NCBI RefSeq assembly: GCF_003589745.1
Contig: NZ_CP032364.1
Span: 2,480,001 to 2,544,000 of the forward strand
Length of the DNA stretch: 64,000 nt
Direction of reading: 5' to 3'
From: Lachnoanaerobaculum umeaense
Lineage (GTDB): Bacteria; Bacillota; Clostridia; Lachnospirales; Lachnospiraceae
In this document: positions 1 to 9,946 of the stretch, piece after piece
How the letters are laid out: every line of letters starts with the position of its first letter
How positions within the stretch are numbered: position 1 is the first letter of the stretch
Position numbers and translations under genes: made by a program
The notes under the pieces: generated by a model
Told to the model about the DNA's origin: nothing
The model's database searches: none
What the model saw: the letters and a program-made list of their open reading frames with translations, nothing else

Positions 1-224
1 GGATATATCTCATCTATCGCAGATATAAGCCTTTTATTATTCTTGCCAAAACTATTATTGTGCAGATCTGTTAAAAAGACTATTTTCTTTTTATTATCTA
101 TTTTTCTGCTACTTATATCATATTGTACTATCTTAAAATTCTTTCTCTCATAAAAAGAACGGAGTAGTAAGGTACTACAACCCACTACTCCTAATCCTAA
201 AATTTTAGAAAATATATTTTTCAT
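1..224 (-). CDS. Metallophosphoesterase (YkuE-like), N-terminal part only
   Basis: The frame opens with ATG at 222-224 behind an AGGAG site five bases upstream and runs off the left edge of the window, giving about 74 residues. Near residue 50 it reads IVFLTDLHNNSFG, the first metal-binding block (aspartate then histidine) of calcineurin-like phosphoesterases. A hydrophobic stretch in the first 20 residues would serve as a membrane anchor, as in YkuE-type enzymes. The start lies 7 bases after the stop of the carboxypeptidase gene, so the two are probably co-transcribed. Substrate unknown; the rest of the protein is outside the window. Confidence 0.7.
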   Translation of the reverse strand, partial: MKNIFSKILGLGVVGCSTLLLRSFYERKNFKIVQYDISSRKIDNKKKIVFLTDLHNNSFGKNNKRLISAIDEIY

Positions 225-231
225 TAAACTC

Positions 232-1551
232 CTAGCTTACCCAGACTCCGTCACTATTTAAAGTGTAGCCATCAGGTGTGGTGGTATTTGTCAACATTTT
301 ACCATCACTTCCCAAATAATACCATAGTCCATTATATTTAAGCCAGGATGAAGCATTCATAGCACCTGACTCCTCCATAAAATACCAAGCACCGCCTGCG
401 TCCTGTCTCCAGCCTCTTGCCATATGGCCATCAGCATCAAACCAATACTTTGTTCCATTTATATTTAGAACCTCAGCTCTTGCACTTGATCTGTCTGACT
501 TTACATAAAACCAGTTGCCATTTTTTTCTTTCCAACCTACATCAGGAGCCATACCCGGACCATAGTTCTCAGTCTTCATCTCTGATGTTCTTATAGCTTT
601 CGGTGCCAAATCTACTTTTGCACTGTCAGCCTTTGTCATCTCCGGGGTAACACTTGTCACCTGCTGTGAAGGCTGTGCTGATGCCTTGCTGCCACTTGAT
701 GCAATCTCAAAGCCATAGTCAAGCAATGCTCTTGTATCCGGATAATGAGTACCCTTACTCTTTAGTATTACTACTATGAGCCTTACTCCATTTCTCTCGG
801 CACAAGTTACCAGAGTATTACCGGCAGCTTTTGTGTATCCGGTTTTGCCACCTATTACTCCCGGGTAGTTTTCTACACCTGTAACCATCTTATGGTGCAT
901 TTTTATAACAGTTGGAGTAGATTTTGACCTTGTAGCCGGAAAAGTATATGTCTTCGTACCTGCTATGGTTCTAAAAGTTGGATTTTTAAATGCCTCTGCT
1001 GAGATCAAAGCCATATCTTTGGCTGTTGTCCTATGGTTTTGATCGTTCAGTCCATTTGGATTTACAAAATTTGTATGAGTTGCTCCAAGCTCTCTGGCTC
1101 TTGCATTCATCATATTTGCAAAGCCTGCAACAGAACCTCCTACATGCTCAGCTATACCATTTGATACTTCATTTGCTGATTCAAGCATCATTCCATATAG
1201 AGAATCTCTTACACTTATCCTATCTCCTGCCACCACTCCCAGAGTTGTTGCTCCGGCTTCAAGATTTGTAGTAGCTGATTTCGAATACACTATTGTATCA
1301 TCCAAATTTGCCTGTTCTACTGCAATAAGTCCAGTCATTATCTTTGTGATAGATGCCGGTGCAAACTGAGTATCTCCCTCTTTTTGATATAAAAACTCAC
1401 CTGTATTTGCATTATAAAGTGCCGCCGCCTGTGACGCTATATCAGGAGGTGTGGCTGCATATGCTACCGGACTGTACTCTGGTAAAAATGTTATTGCACT
1501 TAATGATAATAACAGTGATAGACCTCCGGCTATTAATTTTTTTATCTTCAT
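232..1551 (-). CDS. D-alanyl-D-alanine carboxypeptidase (peptidase S11) with C-terminal cell-wall-binding repeats
   Basis: Low-molecular-weight penicillin-binding protein that trims the terminal D-Ala from peptidoglycan stem peptides outside the membrane. Counting from the ATG at 1551, a signal peptide ends near residue 32 (AYA-A), followed by the three penicilloyl-transferase motifs SITK (67-70), SAN (125-127) and KTG (236-238). After a linker, the last ~100 residues are aromatic- and glycine-rich repeats (GxWFYV, KYWFDADGHMARGW, AWYF, LWYYLGSDGKM) typical of choline-binding or glucan-binding modules, which would tether the enzyme to the wall. An upstream in-frame ATG exists at 1584, but AGGAAGG fits the 1551 start best. 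The phosphoesterase start follows 7 bases downstream. Confidence 0.88.
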   Translation of the reverse strand: MKIKKLIAGGLSLLLSLSAITFLPEYSPVAYAATPPDIASQAAALYNANTGEFLYQKEGDTQFAPASITKIMTGLIAVEQANLDDTIVYSKSATTNLEAGATTLGVVAGDRISVRDSLYGMMLESANEVSNGIAEHVGGSVAGFANMMNARARELGATHTNFVNPNGLNDQNHRTTAKDMALISAEAFKNPTFRTIAGTKTYTFPATRSKSTPTVIKMHHKMVTGVENYPGVIGGKTGYTKAAGNTLVTCAERNGVRLIVVILKSKGTHYPDTRALLDYGFEIASSGSKASAQPSQQVTSVTPEMTKADSAKVDLAPKAIRTSEMKTENYGPGMAPDVGWKEKNGNWFYVKSDRSSARAEVLNINGTKYWFDADGHMARGWRQDAGGAWYFMEESGAMNASSWLKYNGLWYYLGSDGKMLTNTTTPDGYTLNSDGVWVS

Positions 1552-1801
1552 CATTTCCTTCCTAAATAAGTTTTTATAGTTCATATTGTGATATTTTAGA
1601 ACGAACTATATCTAAGATTTTTGTACTCTAACTTGTTAATACTATATCACAAATATTCAACACATGTATTACTTAAATCTTACATACATATAACTTTATA
1701 CTAAAATGATGAAGATAGTAAAGTACATATTTGATAGTGTAAGAAATTTGTCATGAAAAATAATAATATCTTATATATGCTTTATATCTTATTGAAACAA
1801 A

Positions 1802-1824
1802 AAACCAAGTCTTTTAGACTTGGT
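1802..1824 (-). terminator. Intrinsic terminator of the fatty-acid operon
   Basis: Arms AACCAAGTC and GACTTGGTT form a perfect 9-bp stem with a 5-base loop, followed on the minus strand by a run of T. It lies 12 bases past the last gene of the fatty-acid operon. Confidence 0.85.
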
Positions 1825-1835
1825 TAAAATAATAT

Positions 1836-3011
1836 TTAATTCATATCTTCTGTCAGCTCAAGCATAATGTCTTCGACATGCTCTAATTTATCGGCTCTGT
1901 AAGCATTTGATCCACAAAAAAGAAGTGCATGACTTTCATCTGAATTTGCAGCGGAACATAATGCATCCGTTATACAATAAGGTATAGTTTTTCTATCACA
2001 TACTGACAATGCCAAACAGTTATGACAATGTCTGATAGGTATCGGACCGGATTTCAATCTGTCCATAAAATCATTTCTAATAGCTCTTCCCGGCATACCC
2101 ACCGGCGATTTCGTGATTACTATATCTTCTTCTTTTGCATCTATATAGGTCTGCTTGTAATCATCCGGTGCATCACATTCATATGTCGTTACAAATCTTG
2201 TACCCATTTGAACACCATCTGCACCTAAATCCATTACATGTGCAATATCTTCTTTGGTATATATACCGCCTGCTACAAATACAGGTATTTTTTTTCCAAA
2301 TTTTTCTTCATAGATTCTAACTTCCTCTATGATTTCCTTAATTTCAGCATCATATTTATCTTTTTTATAATTCCTGCTTGTCATAGTATCTGCACCAAGT
2401 TCATTCAGTTCATCATAGGAAAATCCCAGATGTCCACCTGCCAATGGTCCCTCTATTACAACTGCATCTGCTGTGGTCTTATATTTTCTGTCCCACATCT
2501 TCAAAATTACCTTTGCACTTTTTCTGCTGGAAACTATTGGAGCTATGCAGGTCCTCTTTTCATTTCCACTGACAGCCATCCCTTTTTCCACCAATTCCGG
2601 CAACTCTATCGGAAGTCCGGCACCTGAAATAATAATATCTGCACCTGCCTTTACTGCTTCTATGACATAATCAGCATATTTATTAGTTGCCACCATTATA
2701 TTAAAGCCGATAAAAGGAGTATAATTTTTTAATATATCTAAAAACTTAGCTGTCAGTTTTGAATTTTCAAAAACCTTTGCAGCCAGATCTCTAGCCTTTT
2801 GAAGTTCAGTCTTTATAGCACGAAGATTTGCAACTATCGGATTTTTATAAAAATCATCTTCTCTAAAACCTATCTGTGCTGTTGATATGATTCCCATTCC
2901 TCCATTGCCGGCAACATGTGCTGCCAAAGATGAAAGACTAATACCTACCCCCATACCTCCTTGGATAATCGGATAGAGTAAATTTCTATCACCTATTTTC
3001 AAGAATTTCAT
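1836..3011 (-). CDS. Nitronate monooxygenase / 2-nitropropane dioxygenase-like flavoprotein
   Basis: An FMN TIM-barrel protein of 391 residues in the family that holds nitronate monooxygenase and FabK. Visible blocks are QGGMGVGIS near the N-terminus, GAGLP, EGPLAGGHLGFS (candidate catalytic histidine) and VAGGIYT followed by ADGVQMGTRFV (phosphate binding). The C-terminus carries four to five cysteines (RHCHNCLALSVCD...YCITDALC) and FCGSNAYR, an extension not present in the FabK of this operon. It is the last gene before the operon terminator, 19 bases after accDA. It may detoxify nitronates or act as an accessory oxidoreductase in lipid synthesis; the specific reaction is not shown by the sequence. 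Confidence 0.8.
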   Translation of the reverse strand: MKFLKIGDRNLLYPIIQGGMGVGISLSSLAAHVAGNGGMGIISTAQIGFREDDFYKNPIVANLRAIKTELQKARDLAAKVFENSKLTAKFLDILKNYTPFIGFNIMVATNKYADYVIEAVKAGADIIISGAGLPIELPELVEKGMAVSGNEKRTCIAPIVSSRKSAKVILKMWDRKYKTTADAVVIEGPLAGGHLGFSYDELNELGADTMTSRNYKKDKYDAEIKEIIEEVRIYEEKFGKKIPVFVAGGIYTKEDIAHVMDLGADGVQMGTRFVTTYECDAPDDYKQTYIDAKEEDIVITKSPVGMPGRAIRNDFMDRLKSGPIPIRHCHNCLALSVCDRKTIPYCITDALCSAANSDESHALLFCGSNAYRADKLEHVEDIMLELTEDMN

Positions 3012-3030
3012 ATTTCCCTTTCGTAGCTAT

Positions 3031-4731
3031 TTAAAAATTTCTAAATCTATTGTATCTGTTCTCTGCTATTTCTGTACCGGATTTTGAAGCATTTTTCTCA
3101 AAGAAATCATCAATATTTGAGGTTAAATCAGCTATTACTCCATCCATACTATCAAGAGTCAGAGGAATATCCTCCTTTATAACTCTATCTATAATACCAA
3201 GTGAGAGAAGCTCTTTTGCAGTGATTTTCATAACCTCTGCTGCTTCTTTACTCTTCTTTGAATCCTTATAAAGTATGGAAGCAAAGCCCTCAGGTGAGAG
3301 TACTGAATATATTGAATGTTCCATCATCCATACCTCATTAGCCACTGCAAGTGCAAGTGCACCTCCAGATCCTCCCTCACCTATTACAATTGAAAGTATC
3401 GGTACTCTCATATCGCTCATCTCAAAAAGTGCACGTGCTATAGCCTCAGCCTGTCCATTTTCTTCAGCCTCTATACCGCAAAAAGCTCCGGGAGTATCAA
3501 CTATGCATATAATTGGCATGTTGAAATCATTTGCATGTCTCATAAGTCTAAGTGCCTTACGATATCCACTAGGCTTTGGCATACCGAAGTTTCTTATCTT
3601 ATTTTCTTTTAGACTCTTTCCCTTTTGTTCTGCAACAACCATAACCGGCTTGCCGTAATAACTTGCTATTCCGCCAATAATTGCTCCATCATCTCCTGAC
3701 AGTCTGTCTCCATGTAGTTCCATAAAGAAGTTGAACAATTTGTCAATATAATCCTTAGCTGTAGGTCTGTCAGGTCGTCTAGATAAAACCACACTATCCC
3801 ATGCAGTCTTTGGTGCTTTTACCTTTGGACGCTTTTCTACTATTTTTTCGATATCTTCATCATCAATATCTACACTACTTACTTTCTTAAATCCACATGT
3901 ATGTGCTCTCAAAATTTTCTTTAAAACACTTCTTTGCTCTGTTCTTTCGACAATAGCATCTATAAAGCCATGCTCCAGAAGGAATTCTGCACTTTGGAAG
4001 CCCTCCGGCAACTTAGCACCAATAGTCTGTGCTATTACTCTTGGTCCAGCAAATCCTATAAGTGCCTTAGGTTCTGCAAGTATTATATCTCCAAGCATTG
4101 CAAATGAAGCACTTACACCACCCATAGTAGGATCTGTCAAAAAGCTTATATAAAGCTGACCTGCTTCATGATGTTTTTTTAATGCGGCTGAAGTCTTTGC
4201 CATCTGCATCAGTGAAATAAGACCTTCCTGCATTCTTGCACCACCTGAACATGAAAAGATAATAATTGGCATCTTTTCCTTTGTAGCAGTTTCTATAGCA
4301 TAGGTTATCTTCTCACCTACTACTCTACCCATAGATGACATCATAAATCTTGCATCACATACAGCTATAGCAGTTCTTACGTTTCCTATAGTGGCCTCAC
4401 CGGTCACTACCGCCTCATTTAATTTGCTTTTTAATCTTTCTTCTTCCAGCTTTATCTCATAGTCCGGAAAATTTAGCGGATTTGATATAGGCATTGTCTT
4501 ATTCCACTCAATAAAGCTTCCGGCATCTACCAGCATCTCTATTCTTCTATAAGCATGAACTCTAAAATACCCTCCACATTTTGGACAAGTATAAAGATTT
4601 GCCTTCACATCCTCTGCAAAAATAGGTTCTTTACAAATTCTACATTTTCTCCAAAGTCCCTTTGGAATATCTATCTTCTCGCCTTCCGGCTCTATTTTTG
4701 CATATGTCTTTTTAAACATATCTCTAAGCAT
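3031..4731 (-). CDS. accDA: Fused acetyl-CoA carboxylase carboxyltransferase, beta (AccD) plus alpha (AccA)
   Basis: Transfers carboxyl from carboxybiotin to acetyl-CoA to give malonyl-CoA, the committed step of fatty-acid synthesis. One 566-residue chain contains both subunits that are separate in E. coli: residues 1-285 are AccD, with a zinc ribbon of C30, C33, C49 and C52 and the crotonase-fold core ([24 protein letters not shown]). Residues ~300-560 are AccA ([40 protein letters not shown]). No stop or restart is seen between the halves. The start has a GAGGTG site five bases upstream. It lies 24 bases after accC in the same operon, so all four ACC activities are encoded within 5.2 kb. 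Confidence 0.95.
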   Translation of the reverse strand: MLRDMFKKTYAKIEPEGEKIDIPKGLWRKCRICKEPIFAEDVKANLYTCPKCGGYFRVHAYRRIEMLVDAGSFIEWNKTMPISNPLNFPDYEIKLEEERLKSKLNEAVVTGEATIGNVRTAIAVCDARFMMSSMGRVVGEKITYAIETATKEKMPIIIFSCSGGARMQEGLISLMQMAKTSAALKKHHEAGQLYISFLTDPTMGGVSASFAMLGDIILAEPKALIGFAGPRVIAQTIGAKLPEGFQSAEFLLEHGFIDAIVERTEQRSVLKKILRAHTCGFKKVSSVDIDDEDIEKIVEKRPKVKAPKTAWDSVVLSRRPDRPTAKDYIDKLFNFFMELHGDRLSGDDGAIIGGIASYYGKPVMVVAEQKGKSLKENKIRNFGMPKPSGYRKALRLMRHANDFNMPIICIVDTPGAFCGIEAEENGQAEAIARALFEMSDMRVPILSIVIGEGGSGGALALAVANEVWMMEHSIYSVLSPEGFASILYKDSKKSKEAAEVMKITAKELLSLGIIDRVIKEDIPLTLDSMDGVIADLTSNIDDFFEKNASKSGTEIAENRYNRFRNF

Positions 4732-4755
4732 GACAACACCTCAAAACTTTCATCA

Positions 4756-6099
4756 CTACATTTTAAACTGTTTCTCTATAAATGAAGTATCTACATCAGC
4801 CTCTATAAAATATGGATTGTTAATTATCTCATAATTAAAGTCGATATTTGTATCCACACCCTCTATTACTATCTCGCCTAGTGCAGATCTCATCTTTGCT
4901 ATAGCCTCTTCTCTAGACTTTCCATGCACGATTAACTTTAAAAGCATAGAATCATAGAATGGAGAAACTGTATAATCCTCATATATATGTGTATCTATTC
5001 TAACTCCATTACCTCCTGGAAGATGCATACTCTTGATTTTTCCGGGAGATGGTGCAAAGTTCTTATCCGGATTTTCTGCATTTATTCTGCATTCTATAGC
5101 ATGCCCTTCTATTCTCACATCTTTTTGAGTAATAGAAAGCTTCTCACCTGCCGCAACTCTTATTTGCTCCTTTATAAGATCCATACCTGTGATCATCTCT
5201 GTTACCGGATGTTCTACCTGTATTCTTGTATTCATCTCCATAAAATAGAAGTTCTTATTTTTATCCACCAAAAACTCTATAGTTCCGGCATTCTCATATC
5301 CTGCAGCCTTCGCCGCATTTACTGCAGCCTTTCCCATCTTTTCTCTGAGCTTATTGTCAAGAAATACGGAAGGAGCTTCCTCTAAAACCTTTTGATGTCT
5401 TCTTTGTATAGAGCAATCTCTCTCTCCAAGATGTATTACATTACCAAAGCTGTCAGCCATAATTTGAAATTCTATATGTCTTGGTCTTTCAATATACTTT
5501 TCAATATACATTGAATCATCAGAAAATCCCTTAAGTGCTTCTGCTTTTGCAGTCATAAAATTCTCTGCAAAATCATTCTCACTTCTGGATATTCTCATTC
5601 CCTTTCCTCCACCACCAAGAGCGGCCTTTATCATTACGGGGAAACCAACCTTTTTTGCCAGCTTTAGAGCTTCTATCACATCCTTTACACTACCATTTGT
5701 TCCCGGTATTACAGGTATATGTGCCTTTTGCATAGTAGCCCTTGCTTCTGCCTTATCTCCAAGTTTGGCAATAGTTTCAGATTTTGGTCCTATAAACTTT
5801 ATACCGACTTCATTACAAAGTCTTGCAAATTTCTCATTCTCTGAAAGAAAACCAAAACCGGGATGAATAGCCTCAGCACCGGTTGTAATAGCCGCACTGA
5901 GTATTCTCTCCATGTCAAGATAGCTCTTTGTCGCCGGTGCCGGTCCTATACAAATAGCCTCATCTGCCAGCATTGTATGTAAGCTATCTCTATCTGCCTC
6001 AGAATATATAGCTACACTTATAATACCCATTTCTCTAAGTGCTCTGATAATTCTGACTGCGATCTCTCCTCTGTTTGCTATCAATACTTTTCTAAACAT
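4756..6099 (-). CDS. accC: Acetyl-CoA carboxylase, biotin carboxylase subunit
   Basis: ATP-dependent carboxylation of the biotin on AccB. The 447-residue length matches the family. Visible blocks are the N-terminal Rossmann-like start (KVLIANRGEIAVRIIRA), the ATP-grasp glycine loop KAALGGGGKGMRI, the IERPRHIEFQI strand, and the catalytic EMNTRIQVEHPVTE. The gene begins directly at the base after the fabZ stop, with GGAGAG in the end of fabZ serving as ribosome site, so translation is likely coupled. Confidence 0.97.
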   Translation of the reverse strand: MFRKVLIANRGEIAVRIIRALREMGIISVAIYSEADRDSLHTMLADEAICIGPAPATKSYLDMERILSAAITTGAEAIHPGFGFLSENEKFARLCNEVGIKFIGPKSETIAKLGDKAEARATMQKAHIPVIPGTNGSVKDVIEALKLAKKVGFPVMIKAALGGGGKGMRISRSENDFAENFMTAKAEALKGFSDDSMYIEKYIERPRHIEFQIMADSFGNVIHLGERDCSIQRRHQKVLEEAPSVFLDNKLREKMGKAAVNAAKAAGYENAGTIEFLVDKNKNFYFMEMNTRIQVEHPVTEMITGMDLIKEQIRVAAGEKLSITQKDVRIEGHAIECRINAENPDKNFAPSPGKIKSMHLPGGNGVRIDTHIYEDYTVSPFYDSMLLKLIVHGKSREEAIAKMRSALGEIVIEGVDTNIDFNYEIINNPYFIEADVDTSFIEKQFKM

Positions 6100-6525
6100 T
6101 TACTCTCCAATTATAAAGGTAAGTTCAGCTTCTACAGCTATCTCACCATTTACGCTTGCTATAGCTTTTCCTATTCCAATTCTTCCCTTTGATCTGATTA
6201 TCTCACAGGACAATTTCAGCTTATCTCCCGGTACCACTTTTCTCTTAAATTTAGCTGAGTTTATGGCTCCAAAATACGCTGTCTTACCCTTGTTTTCCGG
6301 AACTGACAATATGGCAACCGCACCTGTCTGTGCAAGTGCTTCTATCATGAGTACACCCGGCATTACCGGTTCTTCCGGAAAATGACCTAAAAATTGAGGC
6401 TCATTATATGTAATACTCTTATAACCTACACTTTTCTTCCCCGGCTCAAGTTCCTCTATGCAGTCGATAAGTAAAAAAGGATGTCTGTGAGGTATTATTT
6501 CTTGAATTTCTTTGATTCCCAACAT
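6100..6525 (-). CDS. fabZ: 3-hydroxyacyl-[ACP] dehydratase FabZ
   Basis: Hot-dog-fold dehydratase that removes water from 3-hydroxyacyl-ACP. The 141 residues include the catalytic histidine in IPHRHPFLLID and the glutamate in PGVLMIEALAQTGA. No fabA, fabB or fabM is seen in this window, so how this strain makes unsaturated fatty acids is not explained here. It sits 3 bases after accB and abuts accC. Confidence 0.96.
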   Translation of the reverse strand: MLGIKEIQEIIPHRHPFLLIDCIEELEPGKKSVGYKSITYNEPQFLGHFPEEPVMPGVLMIEALAQTGAVAILSVPENKGKTAYFGAINSAKFKRKVVPGDKLKLSCEIIRSKGRIGIGKAIASVNGEIAVEAELTFIIGE

Positions 6526-6528
6526 ATT

Positions 6529-6963
6529 TTACTCCAATATAAATAGTGGTTGTCCAAACTCTACCACATCCTCATCCTTAACCAGGATTTCCTTTACAAC
6601 TCCATCAAAGTCGCTCTCAAGCTCATTCATAAGCTTCATAGCCTCTATAATGCCTATTACTTGCCCCTTTCTCACACTATCTCCAACCTTTACAAAACTT
6701 GGAGCATCAGGAGATGGTGCACTGTAGAATGTACCAACAAGAGGTGAAGTAACTGTATGACCTGCAATATTTGTGTCTTCGGCTGTATTTGCAGCTTCAA
6801 AGCTCACGCTCTGTGCAACCGGTACTGCCTGAACTTCTCCTGCAACGAACTTTGTTTTATTCTTTTTTATAACGATCTTTTCAGCATCTGTAGAATAGTT
6901 TAATGAATCAACATTATTCTTACTTACAGTCTCTATCAATTTTATAATCTCATCTATTTGCAT
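6529..6963 (-). CDS. accB: Acetyl-CoA carboxylase biotin carboxyl carrier protein
   Basis: Carrier of the biotin arm between AccC and AccDA. The last ~75 residues of 144 form the biotinyl domain with the acceptor lysine in IEAMKLMNE. The N-terminal half is a short helical region and a variable, alanine- and valine-rich linker. ATG is preceded by GGAG. Only 4 bases separate it from fabF. Confidence 0.96.
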   Translation of the reverse strand: MQIDEIIKLIETVSKNNVDSLNYSTDAEKIVIKKNKTKFVAGEVQAVPVAQSVSFEAANTAEDTNIAGHTVTSPLVGTFYSAPSPDAPSFVKVGDSVRKGQVIGIIEAMKLMNELESDFDGVVKEILVKDEDVVEFGQPLFILE

Positions 6964-6967
6964 AAGT

Positions 6968-8203
6968 CTACTCCATGAATTTTTTAATAACTATACTTGC
7001 ATTGTGACCACCGAATCCAAGTGAATTACTTATAGTGGTATTAACTTCACATTCTCTTGCTTCTGTCAAAAAGTCCAAATCGCACTCAGGGTCCTTATTT
7101 ATAAGGCCTACATTCTTGTGCATAAATCCGTCTTCTATAGATTTTACACATGCTATCGCCTCTACACCACCTGCAGCACCAAGCAAATGTCCTACCATTG
7201 ACTTGGTAGAGCTTATTCCCACTTTATTTGCATGCTCACCCAAGGCAGTCTTTATTGCCTTAGTCTCAAACAAATCATTGTGATGTGTTCCTGTACCATG
7301 TGCATTTACATAGTCAATATCTTCAGGCTTCATTCCAGCATCCTTTATTGCAAGTTCCATAGCCTTTGCAGCTCCGGAACCGTCCTCTGCAGGAGAAGTA
7401 ATATGGAAAGCATCACAGGTTGCACCATATCCTGCCATCTCAGCATATATATGTGCCCCTCTTTTTTTGGCATGCTCAAGTTCTTCTAAAACCAGAACAC
7501 CTGCACCCTCTCCCATAATGAATCCATTTCTATCCTTATCAAAAGGTATGGAAGCTCTATCAGGATCCTCTACAGTATTTAGAGCTGTAAGAGAAGTAAA
7601 TCCGGCAACACCTATAGGTGTTATGGAACTCTCTGTTCCACCTGCCAGCATAACATCAGCCTCACCATACAATATAGCTCTGAATGCCTCACCTATACAG
7701 TTTGTTCCTGTAGCACAAGCTGTTACTACATTTATATTTTTACCCTTACATCCAAAGGCAATAGCTACATTTCCTGCTGCCATATTTGAAATCATCATAG
7801 GTACCAAAAGAGGTGCTACTCTGCTTGGTCCTTTTTCTAATAATTTGCCATACTCCCTTTCCATTGATTGGAGTGAACCGATTCCTGAACCTACTGCAAC
7901 ACCGACCATGTAAGGATCTTCCTTTGACATATCCAGCTTTGAATCTTCCATAGCTTCTTTTGTTGCTGCTACGGCAAACTGAGAAAACTGCTCCATTCTT
8001 CTTGCAGATTTCGGATCCATGTATTTTTTAGCATCAAAATCCTTTACCTCCGCAGCCAGCTTCGCCTTATAGTCTGTAGTATCAAAGTATGTTATCGGCC
8101 CTATGCCATGTACACCTTTTTTTACATTTTCCCAAAAATCATTGACATTTAGACCTATAGGAGTAATTGCTCCCATACCCGTAATAACAACTCTTCTTCT
8201 CAT
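6968..8203 (-). CDS. fabF: 3-oxoacyl-[ACP] synthase II (KAS II)
   Basis: Elongating condensing enzyme, adding malonyl-ACP to acyl-ACP. The Cys-His-His set of KAS I/II enzymes is visible: Cys in VTACATGTNCIGEA, His in NAHGTGTHHND, and His in STKSMVGHLLGAAGG. The start is placed at ATG 8203 (AGAGG site 5 bases upstream); a GTG two codons earlier would add two residues. It is followed by accB and preceded by a 74-base gap after fabG in which no further gene is seen. Confidence 0.96.
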   Translation of the reverse strand: MRRRVVITGMGAITPIGLNVNDFWENVKKGVHGIGPITYFDTTDYKAKLAAEVKDFDAKKYMDPKSARRMEQFSQFAVAATKEAMEDSKLDMSKEDPYMVGVAVGSGIGSLQSMEREYGKLLEKGPSRVAPLLVPMMISNMAAGNVAIAFGCKGKNINVVTACATGTNCIGEAFRAILYGEADVMLAGGTESSITPIGVAGFTSLTALNTVEDPDRASIPFDKDRNGFIMGEGAGVLVLEELEHAKKRGAHIYAEMAGYGATCDAFHITSPAEDGSGAAKAMELAIKDAGMKPEDIDYVNAHGTGTHHNDLFETKAIKTALGEHANKVGISSTKSMVGHLLGAAGGVEAIACVKSIEDGFMHKNVGLINKDPECDLDFLTEARECEVNTTISNSLGFGGHNASIVIKKFME

Positions 8204-8283
8204 AGTCACCTCTTATTAATATTCGCAATTTTGCAGGCTGTTTTCAGATCAAAAGCCTACAAGTACATCTTGAATTAACTGAT

Positions 8284-9030
8284 TTACATACTCATTCCGC
8301 CATCAATTTTGATGACCTGACCTGTAATATATCTTCCTTCTTCTCCAGCTAAATACGCTACCATATTTGCAATGTCAATAGCCTCACCTTGATATCCCAA
8401 TGGAATAAATGAGTTTATCTTGGCCTTGGCATCATCTGTCATTGCCTCTGTCATATCTGTCTTTATATATCCCGGTGCTATAGCATTTACAGTGATATTT
8501 CTGCTTGCCATCTCTCTTGCTGCAGTCTTTGTCATACCTATGACTCCCGCCTTTGATGCAGCATAATTTATTTGCCCTGCATTACCCATCACACCTGTAA
8601 CAGAAGAAATATTTATTATTCTTCCACTTCTTTTCTTAATCATATATTTTGAAACCACTTGCATAGTATTGAAGCTTCCCTTTAAATTGGTAGCTATTAC
8701 TGCATCAAAATCTTCCGGTTTCATTCTCATCATTATATTGTCTTTTGTAATACCGGCATTATTTACCAATATATCCACAGCACCATCTTCAGAAATAATA
8801 TTTTCAATCATCTCCTTTGTACTATCATAATCTGATATATCACATTGGCAAATCTTTGCTCTGCCGCCACTTTCTTCTATCTCTTTTGCAACCTTTTTTG
8901 CAGCCTCACTTGATGATGCATAGTTCACATATACCAATGCTCCGTCAGCTGCCAGTTTTTTTGCTATAGCTGCTCCGATACCTCTACCGGCACCTGTTAC
9001 TAAAGCTGTCTTTCCTTCTAATCTTTTCAT
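8284..9030 (-). CDS. fabG: 3-oxoacyl-[ACP] reductase
   Basis: NADPH-dependent short-chain dehydrogenase of 248 residues. Visible are the cofactor loop TGAGRGIGAAIA, NNAGIT, and the catalytic triad: Ser in INISSVTGVMG, then Tyr and Lys in YAASKAG. The start overlaps the fabD stop by four bases (ATGA) and has GGAGG four bases upstream, indicating translational coupling. Confidence 0.96.
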   Translation of the reverse strand: MKRLEGKTALVTGAGRGIGAAIAKKLAADGALVYVNYASSSEAAKKVAKEIEESGGRAKICQCDISDYDSTKEMIENIISEDGAVDILVNNAGITKDNIMMRMKPEDFDAVIATNLKGSFNTMQVVSKYMIKKRSGRIINISSVTGVMGNAGQINYAASKAGVIGMTKTAAREMASRNITVNAIAPGYIKTDMTEAMTDDAKAKINSFIPLGYQGEAIDIANMVAYLAGEEGRYITGQVIKIDGGMSM

Positions 9031-9944
9031 TTTGCCTCCAAAATTTGACTACAAACCTTCTCTACATCTGCATATTCTTCAATATTGAACATTCTCACAT
9101 GTGAGTCGATTTTTTTTACAAATCCAGCCATAGTCTTTCCGGGACCGATCTCCACAAAGGTATCTACGCCCCATTCAATCATTTTTCTTACACTCTGCTC
9201 TAAATGCACACTGCCTGATACCTGATCTATCAAATTTTTCTTTATATCATTTTTATCTGTAACAATTTCTGCATTAATATTTGCCACATAAGGTATCTGA
9301 ACATCATTTATTTTAACAGTGTCTAATACTTTTCCAAGCTTTTCTCCTGCCTCTTTCATTAGTCCTGAATGAAAAGCTCCGCTTACCTTTAAAGGCAATA
9401 CTCTCTTCGCTCCGGCTTCCTTTAGTTTTTCTCCGGCAAGTGCTATTGCCTCTGTAGTTCCTGATATTACAGTCTGGCCCGGACAATTATAGTTTGCCAC
9501 CCAACAGCCTTCTATATCATCTACAATAGATTTGATAGTATCATTTGAAAGAGAAAGAACAGCGCTCATTGCACCACCCTTTATTTCAGACATATACTGT
9601 CCTCTTTTATCCACAATAGCTATTGCATCAGCAGCACTTATTGCACCACTAAGATAAAGTGCTTCATATTCTCCAAGACTTAAGCCTGCACATATATCCG
9701 CTCTAAGTCCTGCTTTTTCTATTGCCTTTAACATAGCAATTCCTGTTGCCACCATAGCTATCTGTGTAAATCTTGTATTGTTTAATTCATCATTTTCTTT
9801 GAAAATCAGATCACATGCATCTATTCCCGTGACTGTTCTTACACTGTCAAAAACTGCCCTTGAATCCGCATCATTTTCATAAAAACTTTTGCCCATATTT
9901 TGTTTTTGAGCTCCCTGTCCCGGGAATAAAAATGCTATCTTCAT
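9027..9944 (-). CDS. fabD: Malonyl-CoA:ACP transacylase
   Basis: Loads malonate from CoA onto ACP. The 305-residue protein begins with the oxyanion loop FLFPGQGAQ and has the nucleophile elbow GLSLGEYEAL. The catalytic histidine is in SGAFHSGLM, and the conserved EIGPGKT block is near the C-terminus. It starts 2 bases after fabK and overlaps fabG. Confidence 0.96.
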   Translation of the reverse strand: MKIAFLFPGQGAQKQNMGKSFYENDADSRAVFDSVRTVTGIDACDLIFKENDELNNTRFTQIAMVATGIAMLKAIEKAGLRADICAGLSLGEYEALYLSGAISAADAIAIVDKRGQYMSEIKGGAMSAVLSLSNDTIKSIVDDIEGCWVANYNCPGQTVISGTTEAIALAGEKLKEAGAKRVLPLKVSGAFHSGLMKEAGEKLGKVLDTVKINDVQIPYVANINAEIVTDKNDIKKNLIDQVSGSVHLEQSVRKMIEWGVDTFVEIGPGKTMAGFVKKIDSHVRMFNIEEYADVEKVCSQILEAK

Positions 9945-9946
9945 AT

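Noticed and set aside
2022..2670. Several plus-strand open frames inside the nitronate monooxygenase-like gene
   Set aside because: They are shadows of a well-matched minus-strand gene, with unnatural composition (Cys, Tyr, Ile, Phe-rich) and no ribosome sites.
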